A DNA stretch of 64,000 bases from Capillimicrobium sp035565675 (GCA_035565675.1 DATMSA010000036.1:27283-91282); one strand, 5' to 3'; positions 26,691 through 35,541 are shown, numbered from the stretch's first letter. A program made the numbers and translations. The notes: generated by a model from the letters alone, not told the origin.

Positions 26691-27410
26691 ATGCAGATCG
26701 AAGGCACCGTCGCGCTCGTGACCGGCGCCAACCGCGGCATCGGCAAGGCGTTCGCCGAGGCCCTCCTCGACCGCGGGGCGGCGAAGGTCTACGCCGGCGC
26801 CCGCGACGTCTCGACCGTCACCGATCCGCGCCTCGTCCCGGTGGCGCTGGACGTGACGCGACCGGAGTCCGTGGCCGCCGCCGCCCGCGAGCTGTCCGAC
26901 GTCCAGATCCTCGTCAACAACGCCGGCATCAGCCGCTCCGCGCCGCTGCTGGACGTGTCGCTCGACGACGCCCGCGCCGAGCTCGAGGTGAACGTCCTCG
27001 GGCTGCTCGCGACCACGCAGGCGTTCGCGCCCGTGCTCGCGGCCAACGGCGGCGGGGCGATCGTGAACATGCTGTCGGTCCTGTCCTTCCACACCCTGCC
27101 CCCGGTGCCGACGTACTCCGCCACGAAGGCCGCCGCCTGGAGCCTGTCCAACGCGTCGCGCCTCGCCCTCGCCGGCCAGGGCACCCACGTCCTGGGCGTG
27201 CACGTCGCGTTCGTCGACACCGACCTCACCGCGCACGTCGACGCCCCGAAGGTCGCGCCCGCCGAGGTCGCCGCGGCCGCGCTCGACGCGCTCGAGGCGG
27301 GGCGGCCCGAGGTGCTCGTCGACGAGCGCAGCCGCCAGGTCAAGGCCTCGCTCCCCGAGGACCAGGAGCGCATCTACGCGCCGATGCTCGGCGCGGCCGC
27401 CACGACCTGA
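26691..27410 (+). CDS. Short-chain dehydrogenase/reductase
   Basis: This 239-residue Rossmann enzyme follows AGGAGG. Motifs are TGANRGIGKAF (cofactor loop), NNAGIS, the catalytic Ser region VNMLSVLSFH, and YSATKAA (Tyr and Lys of the tetrad). The frame continues leftward but the Shine-Dalgarno sequence and the motif position fix the ATG at 26691. It is divergent from the LAL regulator, with 165 bases between them holding no other gene. Confidence 0.9.
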   Translation: MQIEGTVALVTGANRGIGKAFAEALLDRGAAKVYAGARDVSTVTDPRLVPVALDVTRPESVAAAARELSDVQILVNNAGISRSAPLLDVSLDDARAELEVNVLGLLATTQAFAPVLAANGGGAIVNMLSVLSFHTLPPVPTYSATKAAAWSLSNASRLALAGQGTHVLGVHVAFVDTDLTAHVDAPKVAPAEVAAAALDALEAGRPEVLVDERSRQVKASLPEDQERIYAPMLGAAATT

Positions 27411-27431
27411 CGCGCCGCACCTCCCCGGGGC

Positions 27432-27478
27432 ACGTGTGGCACATGGCGTCCGCATACCGGATGCCAGGTGCCACACGT
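27432..27478. repeat. 47-base near-perfect palindrome (long hairpin)
   Basis: The left arm 27432-27452 begins ACGTGTGGCAC, and the right arm 27458-27478 ends GTGCCACACGT. They pair over 21 positions around the five-base loop CATAC, with one mismatch (A27443/G27467) and one G-U pair. It lies 21 bases after the SDR stop and before the acetyltransferase, has no U-tract, and is much longer than needed for a terminator. It could be a REP/BIME-like interspersed repeat, a processed RNA element or a regulator site. A related string (GGCATCCGGTGGC) follows directly. Confidence 0.7.
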
Positions 27479-27513
27479 CCAGGCATCCGGTGGCGGCGGC
27501 ACACTCCGCCGCC

Positions 27514-28041
27514 GTGCCCCGTCCCGCCCACCGCCCGCCGCCCGGTTTTCGCGCCGACGTCGAGCGGGCGTGGGAGATCCTCGGACGGCTCAACGCGCTG
27601 CCGCCCGGCGACTTCGATGCCATGCGCGCGGTGCTGGCCGAGCTGACGGGCCGCGAGATCGATCCGTCGGTGCGGGTGCTCCCGCCGTTCCACACCGACG
27701 GCGGCCGCAACCTGCGCTTCGGCCGCAACGTGTTCGTCAACCACGGCTGCACCGCGATGGATCTCGGCGGGATCGACATCGGCGACGACGTGATGATCGG
27801 GCCCAACGTGCACCTGATCAGCTCCGGCCATCCGACGGACCCGGAGACCCGCCGCTCGCGCATCACGACGGGTCCGGTCCGCGTCGAGCGCGGCGTGTGG
27901 ATCGCCGCGGGCGCGATGGTGTTGCAGGACGTGACCGTCGGCGAGGACGCCGTCGTGGCCGCCGGCGCCGTCGTCACGCGCGACGTGCCGGCGCGCACCC
28001 TCGTGGCGGGCGTCCCAGCTCGCGTCGTCCGCGCGCTATGA
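27514..28041 (+). CDS. Maltose/galactoside O-acetyltransferase-like protein
   Basis: This 175-residue product from a GTG at 27514 has an open frame back to 27436, but that part includes the palindrome and is unlikely to be coding. A short N-terminal helix region (RAWEILGRLNALPPGDF) is followed by hexapeptide-repeat beta-helix (IDIGDDVMIGPNVHLISSGH, VWIAAGAMVLQDVTVGEDAVVAAGAVV). The His in SSGH is the catalytic residue of the LacA/Maa branch. It probably acetylates a sugar or small hydroxylated acceptor with acetyl-CoA. No neighbour names the acceptor. Confidence 0.85.
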   Translation: MPRPAHRPPPGFRADVERAWEILGRLNALPPGDFDAMRAVLAELTGREIDPSVRVLPPFHTDGGRNLRFGRNVFVNHGCTAMDLGGIDIGDDVMIGPNVHLISSGHPTDPETRRSRITTGPVRVERGVWIAAGAMVLQDVTVGEDAVVAAGAVVTRDVPARTLVAGVPARVVRAL

Positions 28042-28118
28042 GCGCGCGCAGACTGCGCCGCGCCAAGGCGACGCGGGCCCCGGCGGTGGCGCGGCAGCGC
28101 ACCGCCTGCAGCCCGGCC

Positions 28119-28143
28119 GCCCGGTAGCGCGCCGCGCTACGGG
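28119..28143. terminator. Hairpin between convergent reading frames
   Basis: TAGCGC (28125-28130) pairs with GCGCTA (28134-28139). Flanking CCGG/CGGG extends the stem with one bulge. It sits between the acetyltransferase region (+) and the decayed hydrolase (-), including the stop of the latter. A bidirectional terminator is the simple reading, although there is no U-tract. Confidence 0.4.
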
Positions 28144-28793
28144 AACCGCTGCGCGAACGCCAGCGCCGTGTCGGCGACCTCCCGCCAGCCGTGGTCGATG
28201 GTCAGCGAGTGGCCGGGGCCTTGACGATCTCCGTCACGCCCGGGTTGCGGCGCTGGCGCTCGTCGGCGGCGTTGGCGACCGCCCACGGGACCGTGTGGTC
28301 CTTCTCGCCCTCGATGATCAGGAGCGGCCCGCAGTCGGGCGCTCGTCGTCGCCGAGCGCGTTCGCCCAGCCGTACTTGAACTGGTCGAACGTCAGCGCGA
28401 CCGCGCGGCCGCGGTTGCGCGGGTTGGCCAGCACGGGCGCGGACACCCGCAGCGTCGAGATCGGCAACGGCAGGACCCCGCGGAACGGGCCCGGGTCGAT
28501 CGCGACGGTGGCAAGGGCGAGCCCGCGGTCGGCGAGCATCTGCGCGATCGGTCCGCCGGTCGAGTGCCCCATGACCACGGGCGTGCGCTCGAGCCCCGCG
28601 ATCACGGCGGCGACGGGGTCAGCGCCGCGTACCCGGCCTCCTCGAAGCGCTCCGCCCACCGCTCCCAGCTGCTGGGCAGCAGCCACAGGCCGTGGACGAA
28701 CACGATCGGGACCCTGCCGCTGGCGTTGGCCCGCTCGACCTCCTCTGCCTCACGGGGCGTGATCACGTCGGTCTGCGGGACCATGGTGGCCAT
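28137..28793 (-). pseudogene. Decayed alpha/beta-hydrolase
   Basis: From an ATG at 28793 the reading gives MATMVPQTDVITPREAEEVE and then VPIVFVHGLWLLPSSWERWA, the oxyanion region, but stops at 28602. Homology resumes in another frame with VAAVIAGLERTPVVMGHSTG (nucleophile Ser in GHSTG) and ends near GWANALGDDE. It resumes again with GPLLIIEGEKDHTVPWA (acid Asp) and, after a one-base slip near 28218, the last His segment HSLTIDHGWREVADTALAF. The segments normally between these blocks are missing, so there are two internal deletions plus a frameshift. All three triad residues survive in pieces, but no intact protein can be made. Confidence 0.82.
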
Positions 28794-28864
28794 GTGCGCT
28801 CCTCGCTCGCGGTGGCTCGGGCGCACGCTCTCACGGTCGGAGCCGCGGGACAACCCCGCCGGGG

Positions 28865-29935
28865 CTACTCGCCCTCCCAGCGGAAGCCCACCGGCGCCGG
28901 GCGCGGCTCGAGCGGGCTCGGCGGAAGCGGGCCGGCCGGGTCGTCCTCGTTGTAGGCGCTCGGCGCGACGTCGTTGGGCGTGTCCGGGTGGAACAGCGCG
29001 GCGAGCAGCTCGATCTGGCCGCGCCCGACGCCCAGCTCGCCCATGCCGCCGCCGTACATCGGCCGGCCCTCCTCGCCGCATCTCGCGTACACGGCGAACA
29101 GCTCGCGCAGGCTCCCGATCCGCGACGGCTTGACGTTCACCGCGCGCGCCGCCAGCGGCGTCGCGCCGATGTCGGCCGCGGAGCGGATCGGCGCGTCGTA
29201 GGAGACCCGGTCGAGCCGGCCCTCCAGGCGTCGCGCGATCTCGGGCAGGTCGTGCGGATCCTCGAGGAACGCGTCGGGGAACGCGGCGATGACCCGGTCG
29301 TAGAGCGCGACGAGCGCCTCCGGGTCCTCGACCTCGAAGCCGTAGTGCCCCTTGAAGTCGATCGTGTCCACCGCGCCCGTCGCCGCGACCGCCTCGACGA
29401 GCTCGGCCGACCACGTCGGCTCCGCGTCGAGTTTGAAGCGCACCCCGGGCGCGCGCGCCAGTCGCCGGCGCACGTGCTCGATCGACGGCTCCTCTCCGAG
29501 GCCGAGCGAGTTGACGAAGCGCACCGGTCGCGGCTCGAGGCCCAGGACCTCGTGCAGCGGCCGTCCCGCCTGGCGCAGCGCCAGGTCCAGCGCCGCCGAC
29601 TCGAACGCCCAGGCGCGCATCCCGCGCGCCATGTCCCACTCCGGCGGCGCCGGGAACGTGTCGAGCGTCGCGACGTGCGCGCAGAAGCTCGCGAGCGTCC
29701 ACTCGCCCGCCAGCGGCAGCGCGAGCTGCGTCTCGTGCAGCGAGCTGCCGTCCTCGACGTGGACGGAGACGTCCTCCCCCAGCCCGTCGGTGCCGGCGCC
29801 GGTCAGGCGCACCTGGGTGGTGACGCGCTGGAAGTCGTGGGCGAGGACCGCGTGCAGCCGCTCGTACGCGCAGGACTCGACGACGAGCGGCAGATCGGCG
29901 ACGCGCGGCCACAGGGTCTCCTCCATGTCCGCCAT
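28865..29935 (-). CDS. Enolase-superfamily (mandelate racemase/MLE-like) protein
   Basis: The product has about 356 residues from the ATG at 29935; 29962 and 29926 are alternatives. The C-terminal barrel carries Lys in VRFKLDAEPTW, metal ligands Asp (TIDFKGHYG), Glu (FLEDPHDL) and Asp (VSYDAPIRSA), and a Lys in VNVKPSRIG. This ligand set fits divalent-metal acid-sugar dehydratases or racemases. The first motif is KLD rather than KxK. It is probably cytoplasmic; the substrate is unknown. It is divergent from the small charged protein at 29994. Confidence 0.82.
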   Translation of the reverse strand: MADMEETLWPRVADLPLVVESCAYERLHAVLAHDFQRVTTQVRLTGAGTDGLGEDVSVHVEDGSSLHETQLALPLAGEWTLASFCAHVATLDTFPAPPEWDMARGMRAWAFESAALDLALRQAGRPLHEVLGLEPRPVRFVNSLGLGEEPSIEHVRRRLARAPGVRFKLDAEPTWSAELVEAVAATGAVDTIDFKGHYGFEVEDPEALVALYDRVIAAFPDAFLEDPHDLPEIARRLEGRLDRVSYDAPIRSAADIGATPLAARAVNVKPSRIGSLRELFAVYARCGEEGRPMYGGGMGELGVGRGQIELLAALFHPDTPNDVAPSAYNEDDPAGPLPPSPLEPRPAPVGFRWEGE

Positions 29936-29993
29936 GGTCGCAGGCTCGCACCATCGGCCCATGCCGCCCGGCCGCCCGGGGTACGATCTCGCC

Positions 29994-30233
29994 GTGGCGC
30001 GGGACCGAGACGAACGAGCCCGTCAGCGCGACGACGAGGCCACCAGGCGGGACTTCGAGGCGGCGATCCGCGACGGCCTGATCGACGAGGCGTCGCTGTC
30101 GGAGCGCGAGCGCGAGATGATCCGCCAGGCTCGCGCGGACCGCGAGGCGTCGGCCGCCGACCGGCGCGAGTCCGCGTCCGATCGCGACGCCGCCCGCGAG
30201 GCGCGCGACGCCGCCCGCCGCAGCGGCGAGTAG
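29994..30233 (+). CDS. Small highly charged coiled-coil protein
   Basis: The product has 79 residues from the GTG at 29994 (an ATG at 29961 would add 11). It is almost entirely Arg, Asp, Glu and Ala in heptad-like runs (RDERARQRDDEATRRDFE, SEREREMIRQARADREASA), ending in DAAREARDAARR. Similar runs occur as linkers in actinobacterial regulators, but here the run stands alone. It converges on the anti-sigma-type ATPase gene with 12 bases between stops. Function unknown. Confidence 0.5.
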   Translation: MARDRDERARQRDDEATRRDFEAAIRDGLIDEASLSEREREMIRQARADREASAADRRESASDRDAAREARDAARRSGE

Positions 30234-30245
30234 CCGGCCGGACCG

Positions 30246-30632
30246 TCAGGCCGAGCGCGCGAACCAGAGCGTCAGGTTCGTCCCACCCCCGGGACGCGCG
30301 GCCACGTCGAAGCGCTGCGACAGCGAGGCGATCAGCGGCAGGCCCAGACCGATGCCCGGGCTGTCGGATCGCGGCTGCATCCCCCGGCCGCGATCGCCGA
30401 CCACTACGACGACGGCATCGGCCGTCAGGTCGACGCGCACGTCGACGTCCTGCGGCGCCAGGCCGACGTAGGCGTGGAGGATCGCGTTCGTGAGTGCCTC
30501 GGACACCGCGACCGCCAGGCCGTCGGGGTTCACGACGCCGAGCTTCGCCGCGCACGACCGCACGGTCCGCCGGGCGCCGCCGATCGCCTCGGCGCACGGG
30601 GAGACCGAGGGGTTGAGCACGCAGCGCCGCAC
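30246..30632 (-). CDS. Anti-sigma-factor-type ATP-binding protein (RsbW-like)
   Basis: This 128-residue HATPase domain has N-box VAVSEALTNAILHAY, G1-box VGDRGRGM and G2-box GIGLGLPLIASLS. The length and the Ser/Thr-kinase-like layout match the RsbW/SpoIIAB group that bind sigma factors or phosphorylate anti-anti-sigma proteins. No partner sigma or STAS gene adjoins; the sigma factor at 48360 is a distant possibility only. Confidence 0.8.
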   Translation of the reverse strand: MRRCVLNPSVSPCAEAIGGARRTVRSCAAKLGVVNPDGLAVAVSEALTNAILHAYVGLAPQDVDVRVDLTADAVVVVVGDRGRGMQPRSDSPGIGLGLPLIASLSQRFDVAARPGGGTNLTLWFARSA

Positions 30633-30701
30633 CTGATCCGGATTCCCGCGGCATGGGCCCCGGAATCGCGCGACGGACCGCGGCGTCGCGCCAGGACGCG
30701 G

Positions 30702-31595
30702 TCAGGCCCCGGGCACGTCGACGGTCGTCGTCAGCAGCACCGCCTCGAACGTGGCGGCCCGCCGCTCGGCCTGGTAGTCGGGCGCCGCGCACAGCAGCAG
30801 CGTCCGCCCGCCGGGGCCGCCGAGCGCGCACGCGAAGAACGAGAGGCCGGCGGGCGCGTCGATCTGGTCCTCGACCGCGCCGCCCTCGGCGAGCAGGCAG
30901 CAGCGCCCGCCGTGGATGTCCGTGGCCCAGACGCGGTCCTCGACGTCGATCGCGCAGCCGTCGGGCGTGAAGGACAGGCCCGCCTCCATGTCGGCGACCT
31001 GCCCGTACGGCGGCGCGTCGCCGATCTGGGCCCAGACGCGCCGGTCGCGCAGCTCGCCGTCGTCGTCGACGGTGAACGCGGTGTAGCGCCCGGCGAACGT
31101 CTCGCCGACGATCAGCGTCCGCCCGTCGGCCGTCAGCGCGGCGCCGTTGGGGAACACGAGGTCGCGTGCGACGACCCGCGCCGACCCGTCGGGGTCGAGG
31201 CGGATGAGGTCGGCGCCGCGCAGGTCCTCGCCGCCGAACAGGTCGAAGCCGAAGTTGCCCACGTAGGCGCGGCCGTGGGCGTCGACCGTCATGTCGTTCA
31301 GCGGCCCCGCCGCCAGCCCGCTCAGGTCCGCGTGCACGGCGAGCGTGCCGTCGGGGCGGCGGCGCAGCACCGCGCGGTCGTTCATCGAGACGATCAGCAG
31401 GTCGCCGTCGGGCAGCCACCCCAGGCCCGACGGCTGGCCGGGCACCTCGGCCACGACCTCGACCTCGCCGGCCGGATCGACGGCGATCACGCGGTGGCGG
31501 TAGAAGTCCGACACCCACCAGCGCCCGTCGTGCCAGCGCGGGGCCTCGAAGAACGCGCCGTCGGTCGCCAACGTCTCCAGGGTCCGGGTGCTCAT
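30702..31595 (-). CDS. SMP-30/gluconolactonase/LRE-family lactonase
   Basis: The product has 297 residues from an ATG with GGAGGA in front. It is a six-bladed beta-propeller lactonase. Metal-ligand positions are visible: Glu17 in FEAPRW, the Asn in LVFPNGAAL, and Asp in FTPDGCAIDVEDRVW; the LNDMTVD segment holds another. The family hydrolyses sugar or other lactones with a divalent metal in the cytoplasm. It ends an operon with a complete sugar-type ABC importer; 31 bases separate it from the ATPase. In this setting a lactone form of the imported substrate, possibly mevalonolactone, is worth testing. Confidence 0.86.
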   Translation of the reverse strand: MSTRTLETLATDGAFFEAPRWHDGRWWVSDFYRHRVIAVDPAGEVEVVAEVPGQPSGLGWLPDGDLLIVSMNDRAVLRRRPDGTLAVHADLSGLAAGPLNDMTVDAHGRAYVGNFGFDLFGGEDLRGADLIRLDPDGSARVVARDLVFPNGAALTADGRTLIVGETFAGRYTAFTVDDDGELRDRRVWAQIGDAPPYGQVADMEAGLSFTPDGCAIDVEDRVWATDIHGGRCCLLAEGGAVEDQIDAPAGLSFFACALGGPGGRTLLLCAAPDYQAERRAATFEAVLLTTTVDVPGA

Positions 31596-31626
31596 GGGTC
31601 CTCCGGGGGTCGGGGGTGGATCCTCG

Positions 31627-33135
31627 TCAGGCGATGCACGCGCGGCTCACCCGATCGACGGTCAGCTCGGCGCCCGCCAGCTCGGCGGCGATCGTCCCCT
31701 CGCGCATGACGAGAACGCGGTCGCACTGCTCGACGACCTCCTCCACGTCGGAGGACGACAGCAGCACGCCGACGCCGCGGCCCGCGAGCTCGCGCACGAC
31801 CGCGTAGATCTCCTCGCGGCCGCCGACGTCGACGCCCTCGGTGGGCTCGTCGAACAGGAGCAGGTCGACGTCGATCAGCAGCCACCGGGCGATGATCGCC
31901 TTCTGCTGGTTGCCGCCGCTCAGGGCCGAGATCGGGCGCTGCAGCGCGTCGGCGGGCCGCACGCGCAGCCGCTCCAGCAGCGGCGCGACCGCCTCGCGCT
32001 CTGGCCGGCGACCGAGCAGCGGCCGCAGCCGGGAGCGATAGCGGCGCACGGTGGGCAGCGTGACGTTCTGCAGCACGCTCATCGACGAGACGAGCGAGTT
32101 GCGGGCGCGGTTCTCGGGCACGTAGGCCACCCGGCGCGCCATCGCGGCGCGCGGCCGGCTGGGGCTGAACGGCTGGCCCGCCACCTGCACCTCGCCGCCG
32201 GTGACCGGCGCGGCCACGCCCCACAGCGCGTTCAGCAGGGTCGTGCGCCCCGAGCCGACGAGGCCGGTGAGGCCGACGATCTCGCCCGCGCCGACCTCGA
32301 GGTCGATGCGCCGAAGCTTCGGCGCCACGGTCACGTCGCGGCAGGTGAGCGCGGGGACGCCGTCGCGCCGCGCCGGCGCGGCGGCCGGCGCCGACCCGGT
32401 CGACACGTGCTCGACGTGGCGGCCGGCGATCAGATCGGCCAGCGCCGCCTTGTCCAGGGTCGCGGCGGCCCGGTCGGCGATCACGCGGCCCTGGCTGAAC
32501 GCGACGACGCGATCCGACAGCGCCAGGACCTCCTCGAGGCGGTGCGACACGTAGATCACCGCGATCCCGCGCTCGCGCAGCCGCCGGACGATCGCGAACA
32601 GCCGCTCGACCTCGGCGGCCGAGAACGCCGCGCTCGGCTCGTCGAGGATCAGCAGCTTCGGCTCGCGCAGCAGCGTGCGCGCGATCATCAGCAGCCGCTG
32701 CGTCGCCGGCCCGATGCGGTCGGCCCGGCGCGACAGCAGCCCGGCGATGCCGAGCTCGCCGGCGATCGCCTCCAGGCTCGCGCCCGGGTCGCCCTGGGCG
32801 GCGCCGCGATGCGCGCGCAGCCCCAGGAGCATGTTCTGGCGGACGGTCAGCGTGCCGATCACCGCCAGGCGCTGGGGCACGAGCCCGATGCCGGCCCGGA
32901 CGGCCTCGCCGGCCGAGCGCGGGCTCACCGGTACGCCGTCGACGGCGAAGTCGCCGTCGCTCGCGCGCTCCAGGCCGGCGAGGATCTTGCTGAGCGTGGA
33001 CTTGCCGGCGCCGTTGTGGCCGACGAGCCCGACGATCTCGCCGGGCTCCACCGCGAAGCCGACGCCGTCCAGCGCCCGGACGCCGATGTAGTCCTTCGTG
33101 AGGTCGCGCACCTCCAGCCGCGGCGCCACGCTCAC
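31627..33135 (-). CDS. Sugar-type ABC importer ATP-binding protein (RbsA-like, two domains)
   Basis: The product has 502 residues with two ATPase domains. The first has intact Walker A (VGHNGAGKSTLSKI) and Walker B (LLILDEPSAAF). The second has the usual degenerate P-loop (LTGLVGSGRTTLLNAL) with signature ALSGGNQQKAIIARWLL and LLLFDEPTEGVD. This layout is specific to the ribose/xylose/autoinducer-2 class of importers. The GTG start overlaps the permease stop. Confidence 0.93.
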   Translation of the reverse strand: MSVAPRLEVRDLTKDYIGVRALDGVGFAVEPGEIVGLVGHNGAGKSTLSKILAGLERASDGDFAVDGVPVSPRSAGEAVRAGIGLVPQRLAVIGTLTVRQNMLLGLRAHRGAAQGDPGASLEAIAGELGIAGLLSRRADRIGPATQRLLMIARTLLREPKLLILDEPSAAFSAAEVERLFAIVRRLRERGIAVIYVSHRLEEVLALSDRVVAFSQGRVIADRAAATLDKAALADLIAGRHVEHVSTGSAPAAAPARRDGVPALTCRDVTVAPKLRRIDLEVGAGEIVGLTGLVGSGRTTLLNALWGVAAPVTGGEVQVAGQPFSPSRPRAAMARRVAYVPENRARNSLVSSMSVLQNVTLPTVRRYRSRLRPLLGRRPEREAVAPLLERLRVRPADALQRPISALSGGNQQKAIIARWLLIDVDLLLFDEPTEGVDVGGREEIYAVVRELAGRGVGVLLSSSDVEEVVEQCDRVLVMREGTIAAELAGAELTVDRVSRACIA

Positions 33136-34184
33136 GCCTCCTGCCCGCGGCCGCCGACGACGCGGGCGAACAGGATCGCCGCGATGAGGATGCCGCCCTG
33201 GAAGAAGTAGGTCGCGTAGTTGGCCACGTTCGCGAGCAGCAGCCCGTTGGAGACGACCGCCGCCAGCAGCGAGCCGACGATGGTGCCGGGGATGTTGAAC
33301 TGTCCCACGCGGAACATCGCCGCGCCGATGAAGCAGGCGGCGAACGACTGCAGCAGGATCGACATGCCGGTCAGCGGATACACGTTGCCCTGGCGCCCGG
33401 CGTACAGGAGGCCGGCGACCGCGGCGGCCACCGCGGCGACGACGAAGCCGATCACGATCATCCGCTCGACGTTCACGCCCGCGAACCGCGCGGCGTCGGC
33501 GTTCGCGCCGACCGCCCGCATCTCGCGCCCCAGCGCCGTGCGGTCCAGCAGCAGCCAGATGACGAGCGCCGCGGCGGCCGCGACGATCACGAGCGTCGGG
33601 ATCGGCCCGACCTCGGAGCGCGCGAACTCGATGAAGCCGGTGGGGATGCCGGTCGAGATCGCCTGACTGCCGGTCAGCGCGAACTCCGCGCCGTTGAGCA
33701 GCGACGCCATGCCGATCGTCACCACCAGCGCGGCCAGGCGGGCGTAGGCGACGAGCACGCCGTTGAGGAGCCCCACGATCGCGCCGCCCAGCACGACGAG
33801 GGCGATCGCCGGCGCCGTCGCGATGCCGTGCTTGGCCATCAGCACCGCCACCGCGGTCGTGCCGAGCCCGGCCACCGCCTGGATCGACAGGTCGAACTGC
33901 CCGAGCACCAGCACGACGGTGAGCCCGCAGGCGACCACCGTCGGGAGCGCAGCCGACTCGAAGATCGTGCGGATGTTGTCGCCCGAGAGGAACGCGTCGT
34001 TGATCGCCTGGAAGATCAGGACGAGCGCGAGCAGGATCAGCGGGACGCCGATCGCCCCGAGCCGTCGGCGCAGGGCGTCGCGGCCGCCCACCGCGTCGGG
34101 GACGGCGGGCGGCGGCGACGCGGTGGCGACGGGGTCGCCGGGCGAGGAGGCGGTGGAGGTCGACATCGTCACGGGCTCCGTCAC
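33132..34184 (-). CDS. Sugar-type ABC importer permease (RbsC-like)
   Basis: The product has 350 residues from the GTG at 34184 that overlaps the binding-protein stop (GTGA); the ATG at 34166 is an alternative. It has about ten membrane helices after a Ser/Thr/Pro-rich N-terminus. The loop NADAARFAGVNVERMIVIGF and LNGAEFALTGSQAISTGIP are typical of the RbsC/AraH family. It works with the fused ATPase and the lipoprotein beside it. Confidence 0.9.
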   Translation of the reverse strand: MTEPVTMSTSTASSPGDPVATASPPPAVPDAVGGRDALRRRLGAIGVPLILLALVLIFQAINDAFLSGDNIRTIFESAALPTVVACGLTVVLVLGQFDLSIQAVAGLGTTAVAVLMAKHGIATAPAIALVVLGGAIVGLLNGVLVAYARLAALVVTIGMASLLNGAEFALTGSQAISTGIPTGFIEFARSEVGPIPTLVIVAAAAALVIWLLLDRTALGREMRAVGANADAARFAGVNVERMIVIGFVVAAVAAAVAGLLYAGRQGNVYPLTGMSILLQSFAACFIGAAMFRVGQFNIPGTIVGSLLAAVVSNGLLLANVANYATYFFQGGILIAAILFARVVGGRGQEA

Positions 34185-35398
34185 GACGCGTACGTCTGCT
34201 TCCAGCTGTCGACGAGCGGCTGCTTCCAGACGCCGTCGAGCATCGTCCAGCCGATGCCGGCCGCGACGCCCTTGCCGGTCGCGCCCTCCTTGACGGTCTC
34301 CTTGTTGAAGACCTGGAACGGGACGATGATCTCGTAGCTGGCCAGGCGGTCGAGCTCGCGCCCGGCGAAGTGCTCGAGCATGTAGCCGACGACGTGGTAG
34401 GACTGCCAGTCGAAGTCCAGCCACGGCATCGCCGTCAGCGGGTTCTTGGGGTCGCCGAGCGCCTCGAGGCCGGAGGACTGCGCGACGTGCGTGTAGACGC
34501 GGACCTGGTCGCCCTTGTTGCGCGCGAGCACCTCGGCCGCGGCGGCCGGGCCGGTCGGCGGGTAGCTCGTCCACAGCGCGTCGAGGTCCGGGTGCTTGGA
34601 CAGGAAGCCGTTGGTGATCTTCGCCGCGCTGCCGAGCACGTCGGTGAGGTCGATGTCGGCGCTGTCGACGATCTCCACCCGCGGGTACAGCGCCGCGAGC
34701 CCGCGCACGATCGCGTTGCGCGGCTGCAGGATGTCCAGGTCGGTGTTGACGAGCGCGACCTTGATCGGCCCGTCCGGCTTCACCGTGTAGAGGTCGCTGA
34801 ACATGTAGCCGGCGAGCGCGGACGCGTCGGCGGCCGGGACCGAGGTGTAGTCGATCGTCAGGTTCGGGTTCAGCTCGGAGAACGTCCACATGCCGAAGAC
34901 CGGGATGCCGGCGGCCTTGGCGTCGGCGAGCTGCTTCTCGATCAGGCGGGCGCTGACGACGAGCGGGATGATCGCGTCGACCTTCTGGGTGATGAACGAC
35001 TGCGTCGCGGCCTGGGCCTTGCCCTGGTCGCCCTGCGAGTCGGCCTCCTGGAACTTCCAGTCCAGCCCGGCCTGGTCGGAGGCCTCCTGCAGCGCCTTGA
35101 CGAGCGTGGCCTCGTTCTCGTCGGCCGACGTGAGATGGACGACGCCGATCGTCTTGCCCTTGTACTTGTCGGCGATCGCGCCGCCGCCGGCCGCGGGCGC
35201 CGCGTCGGAGGTGGTGGCGGCGTTGGTGGGCCCGGCCGACGTGCCCCCGCCGCAGGCGGCGAGGATGCTGGAGACCACGCCGACGCCCGCGCCGGCGGCG
35301 GCGCTGCGCTTGAGGAACGTGGCCCGGTCCATCCCGCGCGCCGGCGCTTCGGGGGTTGTGTCGGCGTCCTGCGGCAGCGGACCGTCGGACCCATTCAT
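34181..35398 (-). CDS. Sugar-type ABC importer substrate-binding lipoprotein
   Basis: The product has 405 residues from an ATG with GAGGAGAG upstream. A 35-residue hydrophilic leader precedes the signal (FLKRSAAAGAGVGVVSSILAAC; lipid Cys at the end). The periplasmic-binding-protein type 1 fold follows: GVVHLTSADENEATLVKALQ, the QGDQGKAQAATQSFITQKVD region, IIPLVVSARLIEKQLADAKA, and a hinge segment LWTSYPPTGPAAAAEVLARN. This fold binds ribose, galactose, autoinducer-2 and other small polar ligands. The ligand is unknown; neighbours make mevalonate or mevalonolactone a candidate. Confidence 0.9.
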   Translation of the reverse strand: MNGSDGPLPQDADTTPEAPARGMDRATFLKRSAAAGAGVGVVSSILAACGGGTSAGPTNAATTSDAAPAAGGGAIADKYKGKTIGVVHLTSADENEATLVKALQEASDQAGLDWKFQEADSQGDQGKAQAATQSFITQKVDAIIPLVVSARLIEKQLADAKAAGIPVFGMWTFSELNPNLTIDYTSVPAADASALAGYMFSDLYTVKPDGPIKVALVNTDLDILQPRNAIVRGLAALYPRVEIVDSADIDLTDVLGSAAKITNGFLSKHPDLDALWTSYPPTGPAAAAEVLARNKGDQVRVYTHVAQSSGLEALGDPKNPLTAMPWLDFDWQSYHVVGYMLEHFAGRELDRLASYEIIVPFQVFNKETVKEGATGKGVAAGIGWTMLDGVWKQPLVDSWKQTYAS

Positions 35399-35484
35399 GG
35401 TGTCTCTCCTCTCGACCGTGATCGTCCCGGCCGCAGTGCGGCGGCCGGTGACCGTCAGGAGCAGATCAGGCGATCCGTGGGCCG

Positions 35485-35494
35485 GTCAATGTGC
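35485..35494 (-). promoter_or_regulatory. Shared 10-mer upstream of the ABC importer operon
   Basis: On the minus strand this reads GCACATTGAC, 87-96 bases upstream of the binding-protein start. The same string with one change (GCACATTGTC) lies at 37474-37483 in the divergent region between the GAF/PucR regulator and the HMG-CoA reductase. Similar AT-containing words are rare here. A common site for the regulator encoded between them is inferred. The rest of the 143-base gap (35399-35541) shows no gene. Confidence 0.4.
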
Positions 35495-35541
35495 CCGAGG
35501 ACGGTGTGCGCGCCCGTGGATGTGCGCCAGCACACCCGCCC

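Noticed and set aside
27432..27478. A CRISPR repeat or tandem repeat array at the palindrome
   Set aside because: The arms occur once each with no regularly spaced copies or spacers nearby, and no cas-like gene exists in the window.
28038..28127. 29-codon frame beginning ATGA on the acetyltransferase stop (MSARRLRRAKATR...)
   Set aside because: Basic, low-complexity and without a ribosome site beyond the overlap. It ends in the hairpin region and looks like chance.
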